The notes below the pieces were generated by a model, which had not been told where the DNA came from, searched no databases, and saw only the letters and a program-made list of their open reading frames with translations. A DNA stretch of 51,099 nt, taken from positions 1 through 51,099 of the forward strand of contig JAUCBJ010001231.1 of the NCBI GenBank assembly GCA_032718475.1, read 5' to 3'. The stretch comes from Nemertoderma westbladi. Taxonomy: Eukaryota > Xenacoelomorpha > Nemertodermatida > Nemertodermatidae. This document shows, piece after piece, positions 8,718 through 19,145 of the stretch. A program made the translations under genes and the position numbers. Position 1 is the stretch's first letter, and each line of letters opens with the position of its first letter.

Positions 8718-9560
8718 GATGCGTCTCAAGAAAGTAATGGGCTGTCCACCATGCTTATTCACTCCATGAGGCTGCCAAAGTACAAGATTATGCACTGGCT
8801 GGTCCTCACGGTGAAAGCAATGTCCTGCAAAGTGGAGGCGATTTTGTTCTAGTGTCAAGCTTGGGGGAGCCAATGAGACACCTCCAATGTTATATAGTGC
8901 CTGGTTGGAGATGTGTGCATTGTACTTGACACAATGAACCCGGCGTAGCATTCTTGTGAATGTGCCATCCAGAGATTTGGTGTCCTCAGCAGTTAGAGCC
9001 CAGCATGGACTCCCGTAGAGGAGTACTGGAACTACTGCTGCTCTAAATAATCGGACCTTAAGTTTCCGATTAATTCTCGGTGACTTCCAAATCCTGGAAA
9101 GCCTATTCAAGGCTGCCCATGCCTTTCCCTTACGTATTCAAAGGTCCTCACCTGACTTCCGGATCCATGATCCCAGGTAACAGAAGTCTTCCACATGCTC
9201 AAGCATACCATCCTTTGAGCTTATGCTCATCCGATCAGAGACTTGCTGAGGACTTTCAAAGTTTACTGTCAGAATTTTGGTCTTTCTGGAGTTAATAAAA
9301 AGACCAACACTAGAAGCAGCATGTTCTAATGAGCTGAGGAGCCGTTGGGCTCCCTCTAATGATTCGGAGAGTACTCCTAAGTCATCAGCAAAGTCTAGAT
9401 CAGTTAGGTACTTGGCAGGATTTCCTCGACTTCTGGAGCCAGTAGGTGGAGTTATCATCACCCCATCATCATTATAATCATCTAAGGACAAGCGTAGAAC
9501 ATAGTCAACCACAATAATGAACAAGAATGGTGCAAGTGTGTCTCCTTGGAGGACGCCCAT
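8706..9560 (-). pseudogene. RTE-b reverse transcriptase, C-terminal half
   Basis: The 9560-9138 frame starts at GVLQGDTLAPFLF (RT motif 4) and includes DLDFADDLGVL, the FADD catalytic box with both Asp intact, then GLFINSRKTKIL. A frameshift near 9120 leads to the 9110-8706 frame with LRRVHCVKYN and RLHFAGHCFHRED. The final coding block is lost to the CTAGAT array at 8640-8717. The domain lies outside the tandem duplication, so the window has only this one copy of this RTE-b core. Confidence 0.8.
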
Positions 9561-11086
9561 AACACTTCAAATGGTTCTGTGTCACCATCAACAGTAGACA
9601 CAAATGTTGTCGAACCATCGTATACTGATCTGATTGCTGCAATAATTTCATCAGGAATCCCATATAATAAAAGTATGCTGAACATCCGTGAGCGAGAGAC
9701 TGAATCAAAGGCCTTGAAGAAGTCAACAAAGATAACAGCCAGATGCCTGTCTTTCTTTTTTGATAACTCTTCAATTATCCTTCTAAGTGCCAAAATGGGC
9801 TCCATGGTCCCTCGACCTTTGCAGAACCCATTCTGATTTCCACGGAGCAGTCTCTCAATGGGATCCCTGATGCGATTTAATAGAATCCTATTGTATAGCT
9901 TTGCAGCAATCGAGATCAATGAGATTCCCCGAAAAGAACCATGGAGTGTTAGGTTGCCCTTCTTGGGAACTGGCACCAACTTATTTGTTTTCATTTCTTG
10001 TGGGACTCTTGTTAATCGGTACATGTCTACTATGATGGGATAGATGAGCTTTAAACACTCAGATATTTTAAAGACCTCAGGGGGAACACCATCTACTCCA
10101 CTGGCACGATTGGTCTTAATGCTCTTTGCAGCAGCCTTCACTTCTGCAAAGGAGATATTGCCAATGGGAATATCTGGGAGTATAGACTCAGACACTTGTA
10201 CTTCTATAAAGTTATCAGGCAATACCCTGTCATTATTGAGGAGCTTTTCAAAGTGGGCTTTCCAACCATTGAGGCGATCGGCTGGTGATTCAGCCTTAAC
10301 CTTGGTGGTTGGTTGGCTTTTCCGCCCAGTAAGCAGATTGATCGATTTCCATGCCTGGGATGATTGCCTGCTGTCGTCAGCATCATTGATGGCATCAACC
10401 TGTTGGTTTATTAGCTCCTGTAGATTAGCAGAGTACTGCCTGTTCAGGGACCTAGATGCAGCCTTAACTGCATTCTTGGCTGCTGTAGTCTGTTTGAGTC
10501 GGGACTCTTTCTGCGCCTTATGAAGGTCATTTCGGCACTTCTGAATTTTGTTGTCAGTCCAGGGGGCCCTTTTCTTGTTTCGAGGGTATACAGGAACTGT
10601 TTCTGCAGCTGCTAACTTAACTGCTTCTGTAAAGGCAGTATAGCCCTCACAGTGATCTGCCGCCTCAGAGGCAAGAGCCTCATACCTGTTGCTCATCTGT
10701 AGTGAGAAGCTGGATCTCACACTTGGCTGTTGCAACAGAGAGGACCAGTCATGCCGCGGCAAGGCAGATTTCGTTGTTCTGCTAGCACACAGACTAAGTC
10801 TTACCTTGGCCACAATAAGGCGGTGATCACTGGAGAAGGGTCGAAGTGTAAATGCATTACAGTCTTGTATAGAGCTCCTGTATTTCCTACGAAACAGAAT
10901 ATGGTCTATCTGGGACTTGTGACCACTGGGTCCACTATGAGTCCATAGCTTTCCAGTTCGCTTCTTGAACTGGGTTCCAGCCGAAAACAATCCATTTCGA
11001 GATAAAATCCTGAAGATGGACAGAATTTCGGTTAACACTATTGCTATAGACCCAGGGCGATGTAGGTGATTGATGCAGACTTGCAT
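9482..11086 (-). pseudogene. RTE-b endonuclease C-terminus and RT N-terminal half (duplication copy 1)
   Basis: 534 open codons. N-terminal residues include HKSQIDHILFRRKYRS and FSSDHRLIVAKVRL (endonuclease DHI and SDH motifs). A basic linker follows, then RT motifs: RASGVDGVPPEVFK, VPVPKKGNLTLHGSFRGISL, NQNGFCKGRGTMEPI and VIFVDFFKAFDSVSR with the first catalytic Asp. A frameshift near 9555, exactly at RT motif 4, diverts the end into a nonsense tail. The same shift is in the second copy (17250), so it predates the duplication. Confidence 0.85.
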
Positions 11087-11493
11087 TAAAGTCTCCCAGG
11101 AATGTTAAGAATGCATGCTGATCCACTCCATCAGTAGCTGCTTGTAGATTGTGGTAGAAATTTTCCACCTCCTCTACAGGGGCAACACTAGTTGGAGAGT
11201 AGCACACAATCAGAACCACCTTAGTCTTCTTACTTACACTTCTTAGCCAGTCTTCCAGAACATGAGAAGTGGCAACGGATGATGCGGTTAGAGATTTGGT
11301 CTATTTTGTCCAATGCTGCATGTGCAGTTGGATTCATCAATAGACCAATTCCACCATTGCCACTATCATCTGCTGACGCGAGGGCGAGTCGCCAACCGCC
11401 CCCCATGTCCTTAATCAGAACCTCATCAGTCTGTCCAGTCTGCATTCGGTGCTCTTGAACACCGACTGCGCTAAGAGAAAGCTTATCTGCCAA
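10935..11493 (-). pseudogene. RTE-b endonuclease N-terminal part (duplication copy 1)
   Basis: Two frames: 11493-11230 with LSAVGVQEHRMQTGQ (catalytic Glu) and GGIGLLMNPTAHAAL, and 11219-10935 with LIVCYSPTSV and FLGDFNASLHQS (GDFN). They join the DHI/SDH part at 11086-10700. A 1-base shift near 11225 separates them. The first residues before ADKLSLS are displaced to 14700 onward by insert E. Confidence 0.8.
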
Positions 11494-11499
11494 GGCAGT
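11412..11499. repeat. 88-bp perfect direct duplication flanking insert E (mate at 14696-14783)
   Basis: Both copies start TAATCAGAACC and end CCAAGGCAGT and are identical by eye over 88 bases. The sequence is RTE-b endonuclease coding. The second genomic copy of the insert shows the same arrangement (33181-33268 and 37927-38014). Confidence 0.9.
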
Positions 11500-12604
11500 A
11501 AAATAATTAATAGATATGTTTTATGTTTTAGTGAGTTAGTGTGGCGGGAGAGACACTGGGTGATGTGGGGGGGAGGGGCGGTTTCGGGGTGTAGAGTCGG
11601 GAGAGTGTCGGGGTTAGTGACCGCTATGGGTCAAATGGGTAAAACTGTGAGGACCTGGCGAATATATCTCCCCGTAGATAATACACCAGGCGAGTAGCGG
11701 CCCACTGGTTGGCTTGGATCTCCAGCCCGACTGCCCGATGTGCAGTGCAGCAGCCTAAAGTCAGCGCAGGGTCACTGGTTCACGCGCACGAATTGTGAGG
11801 CTGGGGATGTGTTTGGTTCAAACTCTTACAGCGGGCTGCTAGGGATCTGGCTATGGGGCTGAGGATGTGAAAATTGCAGATGGTTCATTGTATAAAAATG
11901 TATCTATAATATAATCAATCGCTGTCAAATACTGAAATAAGCCTAGAAACTAATGTCCCGCATTTACATTTACAAACATAACAATATTGAAAATAACAGA
12001 AAGGTGACTTACCGGCATTTAATAATCTGCACAATGAAAACCCAGCACAACAGACCAGATAGACACGGCTTCCAAAGTTTGTAATTAATTAGATTCTCCA
12101 AACTGCTCATGCTGACAAAGAGATAATAGCACCATTGAACAACAGAACTGCATTTGAATATAATTCGTGCGTGCGTGAGCGCGTGCGTGAGGGAGGATGT
12201 GCGTGAGCGCCTGCGTGAGGATGTGCGTGAGCGCGTGCGTGAGGATGTGCGTGAGCGCGTGCGTGAGTATGTGCGGTAACCAAATTAAGTGACCGCTATG
12301 ACTGTAGGCCTTAGATGGCCAAAGTACCGTACTGCACTGCTAAATAGATGACAGCACAAACCGACAAGCTTGCTACCTACATACTGACAACGTGAATCAA
12401 TGACACCTGAGAAATAGAGTGTACTATACTTATGGGGGCACTCTGTACAGAGGTCAACCTGTTGTATGAAGTGTAACATTAAACTAAGTATAAACCCCTG
12501 CTATTGGCTCGGCTATTAATTATCGAGTTTGTTAGATAAAAAGAAAACAACAGTGTAGTAGTAAATGAACAGATAGTTTCAATGAATTCAAAAATAGTTC
12601 CAAC
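11500..12604. other. E copy 1, region without genes
   Basis: No supported ORF. The left part is G-rich (GGGGGGGAGGGGCGG near 11565-11582). 12166-12275 is an alternating GTGCGTGAGCGC array with a 24-base period, about four units, which is a candidate Z-DNA former. The rest is AT-rich unique sequence duplicated at 33269-34306. Confidence 0.6.
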
Positions 12605-13209
12605 TTAGCCGTCGTTCGCTGGCCGACCTTTACTGTTTTCTATAACTGTCCCGCCAGATGGAAATGTTACACCTTCTAACAGGCATAACTTCGTTATATG
12701 ACGAAGGTATGTCGATGAATTGTAACGCACTCTCGCTGATCTTACCAAACCGTCGTTTCCCATATTCACTGACTCCACAATGGCTGTTACCCATGCACCT
12801 CGATCCTTAGTGTCACTCATTACTAGGACTAGGTCACCTGGCTGTAAGTTGCGCTCCCGAGTAAACCACCGTTGTCGCTCACACAGTAGTGGAAGATATT
12901 CGTCTAAGTACCGAGTCCAGAAGATATGTGCAAGTTGCTGTCCCTGTTCCCACATCCTGCGTGCATATATGGCGTCAGTGCCAAATTGCCCCGGAACTCG
13001 TGAAGCAGGCCGTCTGAGTAGGAGGTCATTTGGTGTGAGTGGTTGGTCCGCCGTTGGATCATCGGTTGCTGCGCACAATGGTCTAGAGTTCATGATTCTT
13101 GCGATCTCTGCTAAGGCCGTTCTCAGTGTGTCTTCGTCAACTAATGCATTGCCGAGTGTTGCTTTCAGTCCATTCTTTACTATTCCTATTTGTCTCTCCC
13201 AAAATAGGA
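12605..13209 (-). pseudogene. BEL/Pao integrase C-terminal fragment (copy 1)
   Basis: Coding starts abruptly at FWERQIG (13209), within the integrase core just after the catalytic Glu region, and continues through MNSRPLCAATDD, TPNDLLLRR and the GDLVLVMSDTKDRGAW segment of the DUF5641-like tail found at the end of Pao integrases. It ends in a normal stop at 12605. It is unlike the intact Pao element at 18596-32664 in sequence, so it comes from a different family member. Upstream of 13209 the sequence is unrelated and has an in-frame TGA. Confidence 0.85.
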
Positions 13210-13715
13210 ATCATTTATAAATGAAAATTAACATTCGAGAGAATATTAGAAAATTATTTATAAAGATTTATATTTTAATTAAAAATTAACCGCTGTTTCT
13301 CCTATTTGCGATGTTACTTTGCTTCCATAGATACTAGTTCTATTTTGTATATTACTGTATGTTTATATACTAAATATTAAATTAAACTGCCTGTTGATAA
13401 TTACCCCCTATAGGTTTCTCTCTGTTGATAATTACCTCCCTATAGGTTTCTCTCTATTATCCTGAATCAGTAGATAAACGGTGAAACTATATAGAACATA
13501 GTGTTTTTGTTACACTTGTTGTTACATATAAAGTGTGTAACAACGTTGATAGTTGATGTTACTGACAGTGTTCACAAGGTTGAGGTTGGTTCGCTTAATC
13601 GTATTATACATTAACTATATTCGAAATCCACTGGAACAAAATATTAAATGAAACTAGGTCCACGTAATGATGTTAAACTAACCGGGGTTGGTTGCGGCGG
13701 CAAACGGGTAGTACG
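13210..13715. other. E copy 1, noncoding AT-rich segment
   Basis: No gene seen. Contains a two-unit 30-odd-base repeat with GTTGATAATTACC..CCTATAGGTTTCTCTCT at about 13394-13453. The same segment is at 36441-36946. Confidence 0.6.
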
Positions 13716-14496
13716 TCACCATGGAGGCGATCTCACCGCGTCGGCGTAGGATAGAGATGTGGGGGGAGTCTGGCGTCCCACCGCTACCTCAGGAGTCTCG
13801 CGTCCCAACTCCACCGGGGTTGGCTGTTGAGGCGGATAGGTAGGACTTGGCCGTGGAGGCGACCTCAACGCGTCGGCGTATGATGGAGATGTGGGGGGAG
13901 TCTGGCGTCCCACCGCTACCTCAGGAGTCTCGCGTCCCAACTCCACCAGGGTTGGCTGTTGAAGCGGATAGGTAGGACTTGGCAGTGGAGGCGATATATT
14001 CTCAATCAAATCCATAGCTTTCTGCAGAACCTAATTAATAATAATTAAATAACATTGGCTAATAACATTACTAAACAATTCCTTTAGTAATACTAGTAAT
14101 ACAATTAATACTAATAGTGTCTCCTAAACGTTTACGCTCTGAACAAATGATTAAGGTACCACCGGTACGCCTAAAATAATTCATAATACACTGATAGCCT
14201 ATGTTTTCACAATATATATATTAACTCACCAAAGGTTGCATTGCCGGGAGACGGCCGGTCTGGGTAGCTTCACTACCAGTTGCAACAATCGGGGATGCCG
14301 CAATATGTTTATCCTTGGCGGCAGACTGCAGGCGAGCTGCGTCGACGAGCATCTGGTTCCCGACATCCATATCCGCCGCTCTGTCGACACCTTGCGACAC
14401 ATGCTCCAGTCTAATAGGGCAAGTCTTCCTATTATTACGCTTCTTGCCACAACTTCTGTGACAATACGAACATGTAGAACTTTGCCGTTTAACCAT
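13716..14496 (-). CDS. Two-exon gene: zinc-knuckle N-terminus plus proline-rich repeats (copy 1)
   Basis: Exon 1 runs from ATG 14496 to 14230 (89 codons) and ends TTG|GTGAGT, a strong donor. A 199-bp intron ends TTAATTAG (acceptor AG at 14031-14032). Exon 2 opens in phase 0, runs through MDLIENISPP and stops at TGA 13716. Exon 1 carries CSYCHRSCGKK..NRKTCP, like the CX2C..HNxRTCP knuckles of some transposases, but in this copy the His is Asn. Exon 2 has two units containing PTYP, QQPT, VELGRETPEV and SYADA, about 43 residues each. A third unit is cut by the TGA. The function is unknown; nucleic-acid binding is inferred. Confidence 0.55.
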
Positions 14497-14699
14497 CTAA
14501 ATAAATAAACAAGTAAATTTGTAAAATAAAAGAATAGCATGGCAGCTGCTTAGGTACCATAACGCCTGAAAGGAGGGTTTTGAATAAAAGGCAGTTGAAA
14601 TTTTTTTTAAAAACTTCGAAATAAAAAATCTCACAATATCTATCATAAGTTTTTCTAAATCTATAAACTATGCTTAATAAGATTAAATATGGGTATAAT

Positions 14700-15136
14700 C
14701 AGAACCTCATCAGTCTGTCCAGTCTGCATTCGGTGCTCTTGAACACCGACTGCGCTAAGAGAAAGCTTATCTGCCAAGGCAGTCAGCTCACCTTGTCGCA
14801 TTGGGGACCCGAGTGTTAGGGTGTTTACTGAGGCTAGTCTTGTGACTTGCCTCAGATTCACCAATGGCTTTGTTGGTCGGGGTGGAACATGAGAGTAGCC
14901 TCCAACTCCAGAATCCCTCTTCCCATCACAATCTGGCCTTCCTGGTGACCCAGGGTTTGGGCCAGAAAGGTCATCAGGAAAGGGACTCAAAGAATTGTTG
15001 GCTGCTCTCTCTCCAGTAGGGGGTGAGACAGGCAGCCGGTCAGGAGTTAACTGACGCCTCGCCTGTGAGGCCGATTGTGTCCGGTAATTCCACTGGCCTC
15101 TAGTGGCCGGACCTCCGCATTGCTAATGTAATCCAT
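14700..15136 (-). pseudogene. RTE-b ORF N-terminus (copy 1)
   Basis: A likely start ATG lies at 15136-15134, with a frame change soon after. The frame then reads Pro/Ser/Gln-rich sequence, FPDDLSGPNPGSPGRPD, and LASVNTLTLGSPMRQGEL before ADKLSLSAVGVQEHR at the 88-bp duplication. RTE-type ORFs commonly have a short disordered N-terminus before the endonuclease. It is cut by insert E. Confidence 0.7.
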
Positions 15137-15631
15137 AGTGGGGGTTGGGGGGTGCTTTTTTGCCGAGTCAGCTCCCGGGGCAAATACCACACCCTGGTTT
15201 GCCATTCCACAGGGTGGGTGTCGCAATGGAGTCAGATATGAGGCCCATCACCCATATCTACTCGGGCGCACATGACCCACCATTGGCTGTTGCAGCTCAT
15301 CTGCTGGGTCATGCCCTGTACCCTTGCTGCCAGGTGCAGGTCGCAGTGAAGTGCTCTCAGAGTGGACATGAGAACACTCTACTCATGACCAGCCATTGGT
15401 AGATCACCATCTGCCTGGTCAGGCCATATACCCCTGCAGCCAAGTATATGGGTCCTTAATCCAGGACCAAGGGCGTCCTTATCCAAGAACGAAGGGGGTC
15501 CTAGTTACAGGACCAGATTTGCCCTAGTAAGAGGGTCTATGCAGCTACAGGTGGCACCTCCTTTATGCTGCATGGAGGGAGGTGGCAAGTTTTCTTGATC
15601 AATGACCTAGAATACCTGACCTGACCTGACC
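15137..15631 (-). other. RTE-b 5' untranslated region with GGTCA repeats (copy 1)
   Basis: The minus strand starts at 15631 with GGTCAGGTCAGGTCAGG, directly abutting the GTGAGGACC target duplication, and continues without long ORFs to the ATG. A full 5' end is retained, so this LINE was not truncated on insertion. An internal promoter is expected here but no motif was assigned. Confidence 0.65.
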
Positions 15632-15640
15632 GTGAGGACC

Positions 15641-15864
15641 AGCCATTGCATAATCTTGTACTTTGGCAGCCTCATGGAGTGAATAAGCATGGTGGACAGC
15701 CCATGACTTTCTTGAGACGCATCTTAAAGGACACTGGCCTTGAAGATGCGGAGGATCTAGCGAATGTCATAGGTGATAGGGAGTTGTGGCGGTGCAATTT
15801 TGTTGACAAGCCGGCACAGCATTCTTAAAAATGCAGCTGCAATGCAGCATGCCGATCCTAGTAG
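15641..15864 (+). pseudogene. RTE-a C-terminus and 3' end (duplication copy 1)
   Basis: Plus-strand frame with HNLVLWQPHGVNKHGGQP, TFLRRILKDTGLEDAED and ANVIGDRELWR, the typical C-terminal block of RTE-like ORFs, then a stop at 15828 and a 3' tail ending GATCCTAGTAG at 15864. The 12-bp gypsy target duplication follows (15865-15876). The original is at 38871-39094. Confidence 0.8.
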
Positions 15865-15876
15865 TGGCATCATCGC

Positions 15877-17149
15877 GAAATGCGTAAGGGAGTGGTTGTG
15901 CTGCATGTACAGCATAAGGGACATAATCATCCTGTAGATAAATGTTCATGGGTGGGCCAGCCATAGGTGGAAGTTCGATATCTGGGGAACTACCTGCAAA
16001 AACTTAACTGAATGCACTAATAAGTGTGGTACGGTCCTTATGAACATGGTCATAAGAAGGAGTAGTAACAGATTCTATGGACATTATGTTGTGATCTGTG
16101 CGAGGTGCCATGTATGCCGGGAGAGGGAATACTGGGGACAAAAGATAATGCTGCATTGAAACTTCACGGGAAACGAGCAGCTCATTGAGGTCATCAGTGG
16201 CATATGCCTTTGTAGAAACTGTTCGTTTATAATATTCAATATCTATGAGTATGGACCCCAGGCAATTTAACTTTGTGTTATTTGCAGCTAGGAGGCGTAT
16301 GATATCCATCTTATTGATGAATAAAGTGAGTTGTTGACTCTGCAATACAGAAAACCCAATTATTGTATCATCTGCACCGGTATCGGGTACAGCAGAGCAA
16401 GTAAATGTAACATTATGGCAATGGACAGTGATAGTCACCCCAAAGGGTGCATTCGGCAATATTGTGCATGTGCATAAGAATGAAGTGCCATTGTTAGCCT
16501 GGGCAACATTGGTATGTGGAACCACGTCATAATGGCCTGGTGTTTTTGATGACAGTGTATAGACAAATGAAGCAGTGTCATTATATGCAACTGTTTCATC
16601 ATTTTCTGTTAATGAGTTATCACCGCATATGACATTAGTTTTAGATACCTCGCTGGCTTTGGATTCATGATTGGATGTATTTGCCAATTTTTTTCCGCAT
16701 ACAGGGGTAATGTGGCCCTTTAATCCACAGTGGTTACATATACTGTTGCGATGATGACATTGGTTCCAGGGGTGCTCGGTGATGCATTTTGGACAGGATT
16801 TACGGATATTTACCTTAGCATCTGGTGGTTGGCTATATTGGTGAGGATGAGAGCTTCTTGAGTCAGACTGTCGCTGTCTGGACATGCTGCGCCCACGCCC
16901 TTTTTGTTGTTTCCAATCTGGTTTAGCCTTTGTCACCTTGTTTGCTTTAGAGTAGGGGATTGCTCCTGATGCATCACGGCGGGATTGTTCACGGGCCCGA
17001 CAGGCCCTGAGTACATCTTCGAGAGAGGGTGCATCGTAAGTTTCGAAAATCTTTTCTCGAAGTTCGTCATCATTGATCCCTGAAATGATTTTCGTCATTA
17101 ACTGTTGGTCACAGCAGTGTTCACAAGGTTCTGAGTCACCCTGTAAATC
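15877..17149 (-). pseudogene. Gypsy gag-protease fragment (duplication copy 1)
   Basis: The frame 17098-16004 carries the gag C-terminal part IISGINDDELREKIFETYD, a cysteine cluster CPKCITEHPWNQC and a zinc knuckle CNHCGLKGHITPVC (CX2CX4HX4C), then the retropepsin motif VPDTGADDTIIG (DTG active site). After a shift, QPLPYAFRDDA marks the lead-in to RT. The fragment is cut at 17149 by the duplication junction and has no LTR on this side. Confidence 0.85.
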
Positions 17150-18595
17150 ATCACCCCATCATCATTATAATCATCTAAGGACAAGCGTAGAACATAGTCA
17201 ACCACAATAATGAACAAGAATGGTGCAAGTGTGTCTCCTTGGAGGACGCCCATAACACTTCAAATGGTTCTGTGTCACCATCAACAGTAGACACAAATGT
17301 TGTCGAACCATCGTATACTGATCTGATTGCTGCAATAATTTCATCAGGAATCCCATATAATAAAAGTGTGCTGAACATCCGTGAGCGAGAGACTGAATCA
17401 AAGGCCTTGAAGAAGTCAACAAAGATAACAGCCAGATGCCTGTCTTTCTTTTTTGATAACTCTTCAATTATCCTTCTAAGTGCCAAAATGGGCTCCATGG
17501 TCCCTCGACCTTTGCAGAACCCATTCTGATTTCCACGGAGCAGTCTCTCAATGGGATCCCTGATGCGATTTAATAGAATCCTATTGTATAGCTTTGCAGC
17601 AATCGAGATCAATGAGATTCCCCGAAAAGAACCATGGAGTGTTAGGTTGCCCTTCTTGGGAACTGGCACCAACTTATTTGTTTTCATTTCTTGTGGGACT
17701 CTTGTTAATCGGTACATGTCTACTATGATGGGATAGATGAGCTTTAAACACTCAGATATTTTAAAGACCTCAGGGGGAACACCATCTACTCCACTGGCAC
17801 GATTGGTCTTAATGCTCTTTGCAGCAGCCTTCACTTCTGCAAAGGAGATATCGCCAATGGGAATATCTGGGAGTAAAGACTCAGACACTTTTACTTCTAT
17901 AAAGTTATCAGGCAATACCCTGTCATTATTGAGGAGCTTTTCAAAGTGGGCTTTCCAACCATTGAGGCGATCGGCTGGTGATTCAGCCTTAACCTTGGTG
18001 GTTGGTTGGCTTTTCCGCCCAGTAAGCAGATTGATCGATTTCCATGCCTGGGATGATTGCCTGCTGTCGTCAGCATCATTGATGGCATCAACCTGTTGGT
18101 TTATTAGCTCCTGTAGATTAGCAGAGTACTGCCTGTTCAGGGACCTAGATGCAGCCTTAACTGCATTCTTGGCCGCTGTAGTCTGTTTGAGTCGGGACTC
18201 TTTCTGCGCCTTATGAAGGTCATTTCGGCACTTCTGAATTTTGTTGTCAGTCCAGGGGGCCCTTTTCTTGTTTCGAGGGTATACAGGAACTGTTTCTGCA
18301 GCTGCTAACTTAACTGCTTCTGTAAAGGCAGTATAGCCCTCACAGTGATCTGCCGCCTCAGAGGCAAGAGCCTCATACCTGTTGCTCAGCTGTAGTGAGA
18401 AGCTGGATCTCACACTTGGCTGTTGCAACAGAGAGGACCAGTCATGCTGCGGCAAGGCAGATTTCGTTGTTCTGCTAGCACACAGACTAAGTCTTACCTT
18501 GGCCACAATAAGGCGGTGATCACTGGAGAAGGGTCGAAGTGTAAATGCATTACAGTCTTGTATAGAGCTCCTGTATTTCTTACGAAACAGAATAT
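17150..18595 (-). pseudogene. RTE-b endonuclease end and RT N-terminal half (copy 2)
   Basis: Nearly identical to 9457-10902. The frame 18506-17175 has the same RT motifs (RASGVDGVPPEVFK, VIFVDFFKAFDSVSR) and the same frameshift at motif 4. Small differences include one in the segment before PIGDISFAEV. The upstream end is broken at 18595 by the BEL/Pao LTR and continues at 32670. Confidence 0.85.
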
Positions 18596-19135
18596 TGTGA
18601 CGGGATCCAGGAGGGATCCCGATTTATCCGGTGTGGTAATTTAGTCCACGCGTCCCCGCCGTGTATAAGGATGAAAGAAAGTAACTGAGTTCTGAAGTTC
18701 GGTGTATAATAATAATAGGGCATAGGATATAGATATAGATATAATGTGTACAAGGCGGGATACGGTAACTAAAGTCCCGTGATCCCCTAACTAAACTAAT
18801 TGACTACCAACCTACGCTAGCACTGCTGCACTGAGATAACTGAATCACTGATTAATAGGTTATTGGTTATATTGCACGGTGGCCTTATTGCTACTCAATC
18901 GATGCCTTTCCCCCCTCTGATTGGTTAATACCCTTGTTGGCGCCCTCTGAAGTGTTCCCGTTCACTCCACCTATTTCCTCTGGGTTAGGGGTTTGGCCCC
19001 TGACCCTTGTTGTGTGCTTCCTTCCCACTCTTATTGGGATGGCACGAGTTGGTTAATTGCCCAATCTCGTGGCTCCCAATATTGCTTATCGGCTTATAAC
19101 TTTATGGGGTGTTGGCGGGATTGAATAAGCTAACA
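18596..19135 (-). repeat. BEL/Pao 3' LTR (540 bp)
   Basis: Plus-strand ends are TGTGACGGGATCC and AATAAGCTAACA (minus strand TGTTAG...CACA). Near-identical to 32125-32664, which implies recent insertion or recent gene conversion. Confidence 0.95.
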
Positions 19136-19145
19136 CTCCCCCCCA
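19136..19145 (-). promoter_or_regulatory. BEL/Pao polypurine tract
   Basis: On the minus strand GGGGGGGAG directly precedes the LTR start TGTTAG, the expected place of the plus-strand primer. Confidence 0.7.

Larger units (their letters stand above)
11500..14695 (-). mobile_element. Insert E, copy 1 (3.2 kb, unclassified)
   Basis: DNA between the 88-bp duplications. On the minus strand it holds a two-exon zinc-knuckle gene (14496-13716), a 3'-terminal BEL/Pao integrase fragment (13209-12605), a short-period GT-rich array and about 1 kb without ORFs. No terminal inverted repeat, LTR pair or A-tail was found at its ends. It is 1.46 kb shorter than copy 2 because the LTR-like block is missing near 12536. 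Confidence 0.6.
9454..17149. repeat. Tandem duplication, copy 1 (about 7.7 kb)
   Basis: The block runs from RTE-b RT coding (9454) to gypsy gag (17149). The same material reappears from 17147 to 40377 with few substitutions (for example at 9858-10905 versus 17551-18595 only scattered changes). The junction ..TGTAAATC|ATCACCCC.. joins gag directly to RTE-b with a 3-base overlap ATC. Copy 1 keeps the empty BEL/Pao target site at 10898-10902. Confidence 0.9.

Noticed and set aside
10044-10523. 159-codon plus-strand frame (also at 17737)
   Set aside because: It is the antisense of the RTE-b linker and RT region and appears twice only because of the tandem duplication.
11700-11850. tRNA-derived SINE (GGTTCAAACTC looks like a B box)
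   Set aside because: No A box at the right distance, no A-tail and no target duplication were seen.
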